Below are positions 1-10,200 of a DNA stretch of 64,000 nucleotides, in pieces. Origin of the DNA: Bolinopsis microptera (Eukaryota; Ctenophora; Tentaculata; Lobata; Bolinopsidae); assembly GCF_026151205.1 (NCBI RefSeq), contig NC_087077.1, positions 1,366,001 to 1,430,000 on the forward strand. The letters are read 5' to 3'. Position 1 is the stretch's first letter. Every line of letters begins with the position of its first letter. The notes under the pieces are model-generated. The model worked only from the letters and a program-made list of their open reading frames with translations. It had not been told where the DNA came from and ran no database searches. Made by a program: the position numbers and the translations under genes.

Positions 1-141
1 GATACATTCTGGAGGGATGTGGCAAGTTTGAGGGGTCTAGCGCAACGTTGGCAACAGAAGCTTACTGGAGTGGAAGTGGGACTTCCAACGCTGCTTCCGG
101 AACTCATTACATACTTTAGCCTAGATGAGGTTAGCAGTTGA
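1..141 (+). CDS. 3' terminal exon of an unrecognised plus-strand gene (partial)
   Basis: Frame 1 is open from the window edge to a TGA at 139-141 and gives 46 residues with ordinary, non-repetitive composition (for example WRDVASLRGLAQRWQQ near the start and LPTLLPELITYFSLDEVSS at the end). It looks like an amphipathic helical C-terminus. AT-rich sequence follows the stop, as expected for a 3' UTR. The gene converges tail-to-tail with the minus-strand gene at 343-1074. I do not recognise the family, and the missing upstream part is needed to name it. A chance open frame cannot be excluded at this length, but the change from balanced to AT-rich sequence at the stop favours real coding. Confidence 0.5.
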   Translation, partial: DTFWRDVASLRGLAQRWQQKLTGVEVGLPTLLPELITYFSLDEVSS

Positions 142-342
142 GTTGACGAAAGAATGAAATTTCAAATAATTAAAAAACAATTTCTGAAAGATGAGCTTAT
201 CAATAACATCGTAATGCTATTCGAACAAAAATAGTTCGTGGACAATTAACACGAAATAATCTGCAACTTGTATTAATTAATTAATTATCAGCATATAACT
301 ACAAAGAGAATTTTTACAAAAAAAATAACAAACAAATATAAT

Positions 343-1074
343 TTAATTCTTACTGTAATCAAATACAAAGACATCCTGATCCGGACGATATTCAATCTTA
401 ACGTAATGTTTGACAATAACAAGCAAAACAGTAGCTACAAAAAGTGACGAGGGAACTTTATCTCTCTTTAAAATTTCTGTTACTCTTCTAGTTTGATAGA
501 GACAATATCCCAAAAACAGTTCCAGAGGATTCGAAAATCGCTCGGCACTCATGTTATTTCTTGATCTAAACCTTCCTCGGATGATAGTCCCGTTGTGATT
601 ATCGAACTTCTTAACAGAGCAGTAAACTAAGAGGAATCCTGTACAGCTAAATACTAAGAAGAGTTTGTTGCGCTTTATAGTGCTCAGAATCTCCGAAAAG
701 TGCAAGTCTTCTAGTATCTCTTTTATGTCCAAGTCTTTCAAAAGGAGTTGCTTAAGTTTAGCAAACCTTTCCCAGAACCAACTAAGATGAGTGTTACCTT
801 GAATACTCTCCCAAATCCTACCAATATAGGTTTTATCTGGAAATATATCCAGTTTATCTACCTCTTGTTTCGACTTCAAGGGAATCCTCTCCTTTACATG
901 TTCAATAATCTCATCTTTTAGGGAGAGATAATCCTGAACTTTCTCAGCGAATACTTTAGCGTAGACAATGCTAATATCAGCTGATACAGGTCGATTGTAC
1001 TGGTAGTAGTATCCTAGTGCACCTCCTGCACATGCTAGGCAGAGAGTACTCCAGTTGCTTGTAAGATAGTCCAT
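343..1074 (-). CDS. Orphan membrane protein, intronless, 243 aa
   Basis: This is an uninterrupted ORF of 243 codons from an ATG at 1074. I do not recognise the protein. Hydrophobic stretches are seen near residues 8-26 (LCLACAGGALGYYY), 138-155 (LFLVFSCTGFLLVYCSV) and 211-227 (SSLFVATVLLVIVKHYV), so it is probably a two- or three-pass membrane protein with charged helical stretches between them. It is the last of three consecutive minus-strand intronless ORFs that each begin with an N-terminal hydrophobic segment (this one, 1568-2464 and MUL1), separated by about 0.5-0.7 kb. Shared orientation and layout suggest local duplication or a common membrane-related role, but I see no convincing sequence identity between them. 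No introns are needed to keep the frame open. Confidence 0.6.
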   Translation of the reverse strand: MDYLTSNWSTLCLACAGGALGYYYQYNRPVSADISIVYAKVFAEKVQDYLSLKDEIIEHVKERIPLKSKQEVDKLDIFPDKTYIGRIWESIQGNTHLSWFWERFAKLKQLLLKDLDIKEILEDLHFSEILSTIKRNKLFLVFSCTGFLLVYCSVKKFDNHNGTIIRGRFRSRNNMSAERFSNPLELFLGYCLYQTRRVTEILKRDKVPSSLFVATVLLVIVKHYVKIEYRPDQDVFVFDYSKN

Positions 1075-1567
1075 TTAGATCCTACATCTCTGTTCCAGTG
1101 AGAGCATTAACACCTAACACAGTATCTATTCTAATATTATCAAAATTCAGAGCAATGCAAAACTGCCAATTCAATTGTTTTACCGTTAAGTGGGGATCTA
1201 ATTCACTAAAAAGTAACAACATGCAATATTCAGTGGTTAAACACGCAAAGACAATGCACAAATATCTCAAATCTGGAATATTAACGGTATGTAATGTACA
1301 ATTTATGTAAAATATAAGTACACCGTAAACTTTAAAATTATTGTTGACATAAATGCATGCAAAATTATTAATTAGTAACTATGAACAATTTGTAATATTA
1401 CGAAAACCTCTAGTCTAATGTAATAAATGTTTGACACATTCTCATAAATTTAGTGTAAAAATAATCTCGAGCTTTTAATTTATGAGAATCTATCAGAGTA
1501 AATGATAGTGAGACAAGCCACGAAATTGGTTCCAGGGTTGGTTCGGTTATCCTTGGTCTGGATTCTG

Positions 1568-2464
1568 TCATGGACCTTTAGCTTGGATAGGGGACGTCTT
1601 ATAAATGTACCTAATCTGGTACAAGAGGATTTTCTTGGCCATGCAAATGTCTTCTGGTTCAGAAGTATAACTCTGAAGTACTTTTCCATGTTTTACGAAG
1701 TCAACGTTGCTTGCGAGGTATAAGTTCTGAAGGGACGTAGCAGATAAAAAGTCAGCAGGTTTAGAGTTCTCTGTTGATAGAAACGAGTCGGGCTGGTGTA
1801 CTTTGTGTTCAGCAACTCCAGATTTTAACAAGATGCCGTCATCTTTTACATCAGCTGGGACTCTAAAAACATTTGATTCAAATGTTTTTAGATGTGGATT
1901 AGGACCGGGCTCAACATCTCCTTTCACATTTAGATCATCTCCTTGATTACCACGATGGTCTTCAGATATGTCTCTTATTAATGCCTCTACCAAAGTATTC
2001 AGGATGATATCGGGATAAGAAGAAGTTAAAATAGCATCGAGCTTTGCAATTACATGGACTACAATCTTTCTGCGGATCCGCTGTAATCTAATACACTCCA
2101 AGAGGGACAGGACTGTCTGGTAGAATAAGATGCTTCCTATAATGGCACTTGTGCATAGCAACTGAGAGGGAAGTCCCTGTTTAACTAACTTTAAGAGATT
2201 ACAGCACTGACCTAACAAAAGAACAGTGGCCAATCCATTGGAAACCATGATCTGACGCGAAGAGCTAATCCGAGCAGAAACCACAGATTCTGCAGCATCA
2301 AATCTAGCTTCCTCTGTCAATTCATTGTTCTTCCATCTTAACCACAACTTTTGGAGTTCTTCGATGATTTTAAGCCTATAAGTTTTAAAAGCAACGTAGT
2401 TACAGTAAAGCGCTGCAGAACTTGTGAATACCAACAAAGGCCAACGAAAATGGGTCATTGTCAT
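1568..2464 (-). CDS. Orphan membrane protein, intronless, 298 aa
   Basis: This is an open frame of 298 codons from an ATG at 2464; a second in-frame ATG lies two codons later. I do not recognise the protein. The N-terminus is hydrophobic (residues 8-24), followed by a basic and acidic helical stretch (LQKLWLRWKNN), then two probable membrane helices near residues 77-95 and 103-122 (LLCTSAIIGSILFYQTVL). The C-terminal half is hydrophilic and looks disordered. It contains GDVEPGPNP, which superficially recalls a 2A ribosome-skipping motif but has the wrong order of residues (see the rejected list). It lies between MUL1 (about 0.65 kb upstream) and the other orphan. Function is unknown; confidence that it is coding rests on length and composition. 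Confidence 0.6.
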   Translation of the reverse strand: MTMTHFRWPLLVFTSSAALYCNYVAFKTYRLKIIEELQKLWLRWKNNELTEEARFDAAESVVSARISSSRQIMVSNGLATVLLLGQCCNLLKLVKQGLPSQLLCTSAIIGSILFYQTVLSLLECIRLQRIRRKIVVHVIAKLDAILTSSYPDIILNTLVEALIRDISEDHRGNQGDDLNVKGDVEPGPNPHLKTFESNVFRVPADVKDDGILLKSGVAEHKVHQPDSFLSTENSKPADFLSATSLQNLYLASNVDFVKHGKVLQSYTSEPEDICMAKKILLYQIRYIYKTSPIQAKGP

Positions 2465-3121
2465 ACTATGACGTCATAGGTGAGGTTAACATTGCATGCT
2501 GTGGACCGACTGCTAATCTAATATCGATGGAAGATCTAGAAACAGAGTTTAATGAGATTATTCAAATATGAAGACATGTATATCGTATACGTATGCATGA
2601 ACACATAGAGTTCTAATCTTTTATATGCATGAAAGTGAACAACTTTTATTTCAATCCTATTTAATCCTATTCTGTACTTTTTTGTCCAGTTCAAGAGATG
2701 GTTATTGAGTGGTAAGAGATTGAACGTGAAAGGTGCGAGATGTGCATTGTAACATTTTCCAGTTTACCAATTTCATGGCCACCCAAGTCCGTACGAATGA
2801 TAATGCCAGAATTAACGATGTTTATTCATAAATCAATTGAAATAAAATATACACATAGCAATATACATACAAATCAACACAGCTATCAAAATTCGGAAAA
2901 AAAACAATAACTCATGGTACAAAAGTAACCTAAAATCATGGATTGTTTTCAATATTTCAAAGATTTGAAAAGAAGATATCAACCATGCATTTAATTCAAA
3001 GCATTCCCGTCCATGTTAAATAACTACAATGAAACACATTCGGCAACTAACGGACAATTTCCAGAACTATGTGATAAAATAAAAACTCACAAATTATTTA
3101 AGTATTTAAAGTTCTGACAAC
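2465..3121. other. Intergenic, AT-rich
   Basis: About 650 bases lie between the 1568-2464 gene and the MUL1 stop. They hold the probable promoter of the former and the 3' UTR of the latter. I see no ORF, RNA gene or clear repeat. Confidence 0.6.
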
Positions 3122-4120
3122 TCAAGCATTATAAGTTCTAACAATCTGCTCAATTTCATGTCTGCACACAGGACACGTGTCCACCTGTTCGGAGCACAAT
3201 AAGCACACACAGACATGACCACACGGTATCAGCACGGTCCCTCTGGGGTTATCTAGACACACCACACAAGACTCCGTGCTGTCTCCGTTAGCGTCCCTCA
3301 TGGACTCCATCTCGCGGATCAGAGCTTCTCGCTTCTTACGAGCAAGGTATTTCTGGTATTTACTGTACGCCATGTATGAGATGGCTGTGAAGCTGATTGC
3401 CCCGAATATGACCATAAAAATCTTGGGGTTTAGCGTGCCTCCCTTCAAGTCTTGTAAAACTTCGGTTAAAGATTGTCTGCTTATTAAATAAGGCAGACCG
3501 TTCTCTGGGGGTGCTATTGAAAGTTCGCCTTCAGAACGTTTAACAGTTCCGATAGCAGTTAGGATGGTTTCAACAGGGAGGAGTTTCTCTAAATACTGGT
3601 GTCCCTTCACCTGGGACCCCACTACATAGTTCACGAGATGTCGTACTGCACTGGCTTCATCCTTAGGTTCAAACTTATCGTACACGATCTGAGTTGGGGA
3701 TTGGTAACTCAGATTAGGACTGAAAACTGAGATAAAGTTCACCCCGTCAGTCAGAGAGAATGGAACCTGATTTGTTGCTAGACTGATTAGGGATTCTGAG
3801 TCAAGCCATCTCTGAAGTGCTGATGACCATTCAGATCTGTGCTCTACCACTTGTTGCTCGCTGATAACACCTTCTAAATTGTCTAAATATTTGCTCTTGA
3901 TAGCACCACCGATAGCAGCTACCTTACCAGTCACTGAGATCAACTCTATCTCATTAACTTCGTTCTCATCAAGATAATCTATAAGCCGTGAGACAGTGGA
4001 GAATGCGGTTGCTTGGGAGACAGCATTAAGGTGACTGTTACGTTGGTGTAGCAGATAAGCGCATCCGGCACAAAGACCAGCTGAGCTGGCAGCTATTAAT
4101 ATATCCCACCTTACATCCAT
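3122..4120 (-). CDS. MUL1: Mitochondrial ubiquitin ligase activator of NF-kB 1 (MUL1/MAPL)-like E3 ligase
   Basis: A 332-residue intronless ORF from an ATG at 4120 (human MUL1 has 352). MUL1 is an outer-mitochondrial-membrane RING E3 ligase for ubiquitin and SUMO that regulates mitochondrial dynamics and degrades mitofusin. Order seen: N-terminal hydrophobic segment (about residues 8-25), a long inter-membrane domain rich in beta-forming residues (the MULAN/BAM region), a second membrane helix near 235-254 (MVIFGAISFTAISYMAY), a basic linker (YLARKKREALIREMES), and a C-terminal RING starting about residue 285: CVVCLDNP, then PCGHVCVCLLC and CPVCRHEI. The protein ends RTYNA, close to the usual VIPLYNS ending. 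All RING zinc ligands (C-C-C-H-C-C-C-C) are present. No introns are needed. Family identity is from recalled sequence; orthology to MUL1 is likely. Confidence 0.88.
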   Translation of the reverse strand: MDVRWDILIAASSAGLCAGCAYLLHQRNSHLNAVSQATAFSTVSRLIDYLDENEVNEIELISVTGKVAAIGGAIKSKYLDNLEGVISEQQVVEHRSEWSSALQRWLDSESLISLATNQVPFSLTDGVNFISVFSPNLSYQSPTQIVYDKFEPKDEASAVRHLVNYVVGSQVKGHQYLEKLLPVETILTAIGTVKRSEGELSIAPPENGLPYLISRQSLTEVLQDLKGGTLNPKIFMVIFGAISFTAISYMAYSKYQKYLARKKREALIREMESMRDANGDSTESCVVCLDNPRGTVLIPCGHVCVCLLCSEQVDTCPVCRHEIEQIVRTYNA

Positions 4121-4384
4121 AAACTACCTGAACAGTTTTAGGTTAATTTATATTGATAATTAGTGAGCATGTCAAGACAGGGTAAAGATTGATTGAACAA
4201 CGGAAATCGTAAGATATTATCAAATCTAAGTACATATCAAGTACTCATTTATTGAATAAGGTGGGAATTCAATTCATCGTTCACATTTTTCAAGGATTAC
4301 AATTTTCGTTTTTATTTTTTTCAGTTTCCAGACGAGGTTGAGTAAAACAAGACTTAGATAGATAAAAATTATTTAAACAATAAC

Positions 4385-5164
4385 TTAAACAGACTCTTGA
4401 ATGATAGGCTCGACAAATTCACCGGGAGCTGAAACAATCTCTCCACTTTCGTCAGTTGTACCGCCCATTTCTCCGTGAAGGTCCATAAGTTTACTGGCGT
4501 CGAATTTGGGCTTTTTCAAGACCTTTACTTTTCTGATGTGAACGTCGTGGAGGGGGTAGATGTCCATACATTCCTTCTCGATATCTTTGCCGATACTGTC
4601 TGGTATAAGTTTATTGACGAAGGATTTCAGGTCTTCAGTGGAGGCTTCCTTGGCCATGATATCGACCATCTTCTTCCTGATAGCTCGCACTTGGGAGCTC
4701 TTGGCGTAGGCAGCTTTCTTGATCTGCTTGCTTACTCGCTTGGTGAATCCCATGCAGAAAACACGGAGAAGGTATCCATCGGTGGTCTTGACATCGACGT
4801 GAGCTTCGATGAGTGTCTGCCACTTTCGGACGAGAGAGCAGAGCTTGTCTCTGGTGAGGTCCATACCGTGGAAGTTGGTGTAGCAGTATTTGCCTTGGAC
4901 ATCCTCGCAGACAAGCTTGAACTTCCTGAAAGCGTTCTCGTCGTCGTTCAAATCAGCGAGAGCACACTCGTACACTCGTCCCTTCAGGGCATCAGCAGCG
5001 ATCTTCATACCGGTGGTTCGGGTCACCAGGGTCTTGCCGATATCTCTCACAGTGAACATGCTTGGTGCTTTGACATCGTACCATTCTTTCTTTGTGAATG
5101 GATCGATGAGCTTCTTCTTGTTTCCCTTCCTTTTGGACAGGCGCTTGTTCTTGCCGATAGCCAT
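4385..5164 (-). CDS. RPS3A: 40S ribosomal protein S3a (eS1)
   Basis: A 259-residue ORF from an ATG at 5164 (human protein 264 aa), near-identical to RPS3A along its length: [14 protein letters not shown] at the start, then [81 protein letters not shown], ending PIIQESV. eS1 sits on the 40S platform near the mRNA exit. The coding region has no intron, whereas most animal RPS3A genes are split. A possible 5' UTR acceptor (ctcag) lies 12 bases before the ATG, so a leader intron may exist. Codon use is GC-richer than in neighbouring genes, as expected for high expression. A stretch of about 260 bases of AT-rich sequence separates it from the MUL1 start. Confidence 0.97.
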   Translation of the reverse strand: MAIGKNKRLSKRKGNKKKLIDPFTKKEWYDVKAPSMFTVRDIGKTLVTRTTGMKIAADALKGRVYECALADLNDDENAFRKFKLVCEDVQGKYCYTNFHGMDLTRDKLCSLVRKWQTLIEAHVDVKTTDGYLLRVFCMGFTKRVSKQIKKAAYAKSSQVRAIRKKMVDIMAKEASTEDLKSFVNKLIPDSIGKDIEKECMDIYPLHDVHIRKVKVLKKPKFDASKLMDLHGEMGGTTDESGEIVSAPGEFVEPIIQESV

Positions 5165-5530
5165 GCTATTCTAGGCCTGAGATATATTCGGTTAGTTAAG
5201 TAGTTGCACTTTAATATCAGTCATGTTTACACAAGGATTGGGTTGCAATTATAACATTAAACATCAAATGATCTAGTATTACAATTGTAAGCAGTAATTT
5301 GAAGAAACAGAAAACACACCAATCATTACATCTTTACGATACAGAATATAGACAAATAGTCGTTGAAAATAAACATTAAAAAATTAATTGGCTGACAGGA
5401 TTGAAATATTACCGACTTTGCACTTAATTCAATATAAAAGAATCTGCAAGCCAAATTTACATTCCCCATACTATTCTGAAAACATAACAAAAATACAAAT
5501 TGTTTTAAATCGAAACATGGTATTTATGAC

Positions 5531-6310
5531 TCATTCAACATTTTTTCGTTTCTTCTCCGCTTGCTGCTGTTCTTGCTGAACGACATGGAAAGGTTTCTCA
5601 TCGTCACTATCCTCGGGACACATCTCGGGTGGTGCCAGTCCTGAAGCTGCATGGAAATAGGAGAATGTTCCGCTGTCGTGGAATGCGAACATGACTGAGG
5701 TGTAGAAGTCAATAGTTCGATCTGGTTGGAAGGATTCTGAGCTCGGGTTGTCTGGAAATGCTCCAAGTCCACTTTCAGGGGTAACAGAATCTGTTATATT
5801 TTCAGGAATTAAATCAAGTCGTATCTCTTCGATTCTAGCTTTTTTCCTTTCGTTGGCTTCATTTTTTGACTCGTAATCAAATTGCTGCACCTGAACTTCT
5901 CTATGAAGTCTCAAACACTCATCTCGATCGAAATTTAGGTCTTCTTGAAATCGAGAAACTGACGATGAGCTTGAAATGGGTACACTCCATTGATCTAATA
6001 CGTCACAATCGGCATTCTCCATAGGCTCAGTAGGCTCCTTATTTGAAGTGGAATCTGAATCAGAAAATTGCTCAATAGTGAGCTCCCCAGTACTTAAATC
6101 AACAGCCATCTGTCTCACTCTCTCCACATACAATGTCAGATCTGACAGCACCACCTCCCCACTGATAGGTATAAATACTACCAGCGGTGACATGCTCATT
6201 TGCCGGGCTACAACTACTAGCTTTTCATACAGAGAGAGCTGTAAGGCTGAGGTCCACTTTCTGTTTTTGAGAAGGTCGTTGATGATGAGTTGGCAGGAAG
6301 GGTTCGTCAT
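5531..6310 (-). CDS. Unrecognised acidic protein, intronless, 259 aa
   Basis: An open frame of 259 codons. I place the start at the ATG at 6310 (MTNPSCQLIINDLL); the frame is open nine bases further but only through a GTG codon. The first 75 residues look folded and helical (WTSALQLSLYEKLVVVARQM, then SPLVVFIPISG). The middle is serine- and acid-rich and probably disordered. A charged helical stretch follows (YESKNEANERKKARIEEIRL), then a second conserved-looking piece (DRTIDFYTSVMFAFHDSGTF) and a basic Gln/Lys C-terminus that may act as a nuclear signal. I do not recognise the family. It lies between RPS3A and COG5 on the same strand, with no sign of intron interruption. Confidence 0.6.
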   Translation of the reverse strand: MTNPSCQLIINDLLKNRKWTSALQLSLYEKLVVVARQMSMSPLVVFIPISGEVVLSDLTLYVERVRQMAVDLSTGELTIEQFSDSDSTSNKEPTEPMENADCDVLDQWSVPISSSSSVSRFQEDLNFDRDECLRLHREVQVQQFDYESKNEANERKKARIEEIRLDLIPENITDSVTPESGLGAFPDNPSSESFQPDRTIDFYTSVMFAFHDSGTFSYFHAASGLAPPEMCPEDSDDEKPFHVVQQEQQQAEKKRKNVE

Positions 6311-6689
6311 GGTGGACACCAGGTCTAGCTAGAGCTGGAGAAGCAGAATTCTTAATCTGAAATTTGGCTGGAAGCGTTTAAAATCAAGAATTATAATTTA
6401 AATAACTTTTTAAGTTGGAAAATGCATTGAAACACACAATTTAATATACAATAAAATATCAACAGATTTAAGGATATTGGTGAAACATTCACAAATCAAA
6501 TTTTACAACAACAAAATCCATTCTGAAATATCAATTCAATACAATTCGAAATAAATAAATAAACAACTCTCAAAATGTTCCATGCTTTAGCCGTGAAATT
6601 TACAAGATTCATGCGTCTGAATACCCCACACTGTTTATATACATTCAATACAGTATCCATGCACCTAGGTTCAACTGAAACTAAACTTT

Positions 6690-7292
6690 GAACGCCACAT
6701 TTCGGGAAAGGAGAGTGCGGTTTCTCGTCCTGAGTGGAAAAGTAACGGTAATGATTAGATTGCAGTGTTGGTATTTAGAGAACGTAATGATTCTATCAGA
6801 ATAGGCCAGGTTGTCTTTCTTTTCTCAGATAAGTGTTACATCTAAGCAACAGCAGGTTTGCAACGAAATTGTTCGATTTCAAAGCAAAACATGACAGTCG
6901 CTTAAAATGTTAGACACTTAAACTGAGATCAAAGTGCAAGGATGTGGTCATCATTTTATCTAAAATCATTCGAAATATCTATAGATTGGAAATTTAACTT
7001 ACAGCTTCGGAAAACACCACAATTCGGGGAAGAAACTTTTAATGTCTCGTCCTGAAGTTGAAAAATGTCGATGAGCGTTAAATCGTGATTCTAGCAATAT
7101 AAGGTTTTTATCATTTTATCAGAATAGGCCAGGTTGTCTTTCTTTTCTCAGATAAGTGTTACATCCAAGCAACAGCAAGTTTGCAACGAAATCGTAAGAT
7201 TTCAAAGCAAAACATTCCTATTGCTCGAGACGTTAGACACTTAAACCAAGATCAAAGTGCAAGGATGTGGTCATCATTTAAAATCATTAAAC
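6690..7292 (-). repeat. Tandem duplication of about 320 bp over the COG5 3' end
   Basis: The segment at about 6690-6978 is repeated at about 7013-7292 with an offset of roughly 322 bases. Long shared runs include the stretch beginning AGAATAGGCCAGGTTG (6797 and 7120) and GTGCAAGGATGTGGTCATCA. The copies differ by substitutions and small indels, so the event is not recent. The right copy reaches into the read-through end of COG5 exon 10. On the minus strand each copy carries a possible acceptor followed by GACGAGA (7051 and 6729), which could serve as alternative COG5 terminal exons. The remaining sequence from 6311 to 6690 is AT-rich with nothing recognised. Confidence 0.75.
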
Positions 7293-10200
7293 TCTCCGAC
7301 GAAAGAGTGATTCCAACTTACAAGTCTGAAGGAGTTGTATTATATTTGGATAGATGGGATCAAAGGAAGGAGCACCAGACTCCCTGATCATATCCTCGTA
7401 CCACTGGATAGTCCCCTGGATCATATCAACCACTTCGTAAGGGTGCGAGTATAACCATGCTACGTATTGGGAGGGAGTCCATCCAGCTACCTGGGAGACA
7501 ACGGATTACTTTTAGTACAAGGTAGGTTATCTTTCTCCAACAAAATATCTCTTTTTAAGGTAAAATAAAATAGGTGATTATATAAACATGAAGGCAGTAG
7601 TGAAAATATGTGAGATTATATAAACGAGTAACTTTTACCAGTTGTCCGTTCTCTTAAATCTACATTATTCTACTCCAATCAGTAGACTGAACTGACACTT
7701 GCCAATCCAGCTCCAAACTGGAGATGTTTTATGTTAAGTGTGAAACGTTTGGATTTGATTAACTAACCTTGTAGGGCGACAAAAGGGCGTCCCCAGCTCT
7801 TGAGAAAAGATGATTCAGCAACATAGGTCTTGGAACATTCCTCACCGTACACATATCCTCAACTGTCAGGAACAGAACAGCTCTGAACGCTCTGAGAACT
7901 TTAAACTGCTGGCTGACACTATGCTCGTCTAGCAGTCCCCCCAGGACTCTCTCCATCTCAGCTATATCAGTCGCTATCTTCATCTTACCCCCGTCACCTA
8001 GAGGTCTGACCACACACAAGTGATGGAGATAGAGGGATATGAGGGAATCTTGGAACTCTTGTAGTTTGGGGAGGATTGCAGATTTGTTAGACAGCTGACT
8101 GAGGTAGTTAGATACCAGGTGGGTTATGGCCTCCTCTACCAGGCCGATGTAAGTTGAACAGCCCGCTATGTCCTGCTTTTCAAACCCATAATCAGTGTCG
8201 TGGATTGTACTGAAGACATGCTCTATCTGGACCCTGAAAATGTTTTTTATTATTACCTAATTATACTAATTATTACCCTGCAAATGTTTTAAAAACTTAA
8301 TTACAAAAACATTGTCGTTCCGCTTTAATTCCTAGCAGGCTGTCTTTGCCTGCTTGGTATTTATAACACGTTCTAGCTTATTATACTCTAAAAGGTATGT
8401 CTGACTGTCAGATTTAGCCAGTCAACGCGCTCGATCGATTAGAGTTTCACAACAACCATGTTGTTATGATAAAAACCAGCGAACTGTAGGAATATAAGAC
8501 GACTCTAACTTGAATGGGTTGAGAAGAGAGTTAACATTCTCTGATATAACGTTCCAGACTTCAGTTCTACCAACAGTGAGATCAGCGGGTACTTCTTCTA
8601 GTTTACTGTGTAATGTACATAACACATTCATCACCTGCACAATTATATTATTGTTAAAATATCAGCGAGTCTTTTTGATTTTCAGTTCGTGTACATAGAA
8701 TTTTAGAATATTGAAATTAAGAAGAAAATAACAAACAACACCAGACGGGGGGAATGCAACGTCAATTAATGTCAATTAATGTCAATTATTGTCAATTAAT
8801 GTCAATTAATGTCAATTAATGTCAATTAATGTCAATTAATGTCAATTAATGTCAATGTCAGTTTTGGGTTTTTATGGAATACTGACATTAATTGACGTTG
8901 CATTCCCCCCCCCCCCCACCAGACGTCGTATAGAGTTAAACAAAACACAAGAAAGTCTGTAATGTTTGAGAGAGAACCCACCTGGATGTTTTTAACGTGG
9001 TACTGAGTTGGAGCGGAGGAGATATCATTCAGCCCGCTTCCGAAATGGACCAGATTCTCGCACTTGTTCAGAATATCCCGGATAGACTTTACTATGTTGT
9101 TCGTACTCAGCTCTGAGAAATTACGAGTGTTAAATTAAATCTATCAATAAAAAGGTTAATTGATACTTATTACTATACAATATATAAATAGGTGAATTTA
9201 ACTTACTTAAAGTATGTGGTTTTATACATGATCTGACGAAGTAGTAAAAAGATACTTTAAGCCTGAAGGTGTGAGATCATATAAACGAGTAACTTAAATT
9301 ACCAGTTATCCGTTCTCTTAAATCTACATTATTCTACTCCAATCAGTAGACTGAACTGACACTTGCCAATCCAGCTCCAAACTGGAGAGTCAGGTTCACT
9401 TACCCACGTTAAGAACTCGAACATAATCTAAAAAATGAGGTGACCATTAAAAAACTTACTTTTGAGTTCCTCGTCTCCTCTGGCGGCAGTTAGTTCGCTG
9501 ACCATGATCCTGACAATACTCTCCATCTCGCTGGTCGAGGGAACTGTTTTACCAGGGAAGGCTATGTTTACCGGGTCTAACAGCCGGTTCAGGGATCGAG
9601 CCAGGTACGTACATTGGAATGGAGTTAGCACTTCTCGTATCTGAGAGAGTTGTATTGTGAGATGGAGAGTTATCATCAAACAATAGATGCAGTGATCAAA
9701 CCGTCGAACATTGTATTATTTTAACTGTTACATTTCACCGAAGCTCACTGACGAATTAGTTTTCATGATAATAATAAGGTTTTGTCAAGTACTCACGTTT
9801 ACATTTGGAAGAGTGACATCCTCCAGCCCCTCCACATCCAATTTGCTGCTAAAATGATTCCACAACGACACAACCAGTCTCAGTGCCTTTGGATACTCTA
9901 AATTGAGAGCCTGTTTAGCTGAACTATTGATATTTCTCAGCTCCTGCTGAAGCGCTGCACTTACAGCTGACACATAAGTTTGAATGGGTGTCACCCCGCA
10001 CTCCTCCAACAGTGTTCTCTGGGTGGACGGGTCACGACGTCTCACTAGTGTCCTGTGGAGCACGTGGATCTGGTTAAACTGGGTGGTTATGTTGTTGCTC
10101 CACTTGTCGAGTGAGGTCCATAGGTTAGCTCTCCATGCTGCTGTGTTTGTCATGCTGGTACCTCCTGAGATTATTTGGTATTCAGATCTGACACCAGTGA

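Noticed and set aside
1880-1920. 2A-like peptide (GDVEPGPNP) in the 298-aa orphan
   Set aside because: Functional 2A needs D-x-E-x-N-P-G-P in that order; here Pro-Gly-Pro precedes Asn-Pro, and the frame continues as ordinary sequence.
4475-5203. 242-codon plus-strand ORF antisense to RPS3A
   Set aside because: Shadow of the strongly conserved RPS3A frame; composition and conservation support the minus strand only.
6311-6319. Upstream start for the 5531-6310 gene
   Set aside because: The extension begins at GTG, not ATG; the ATG at 6310 is preferred in a eukaryote.
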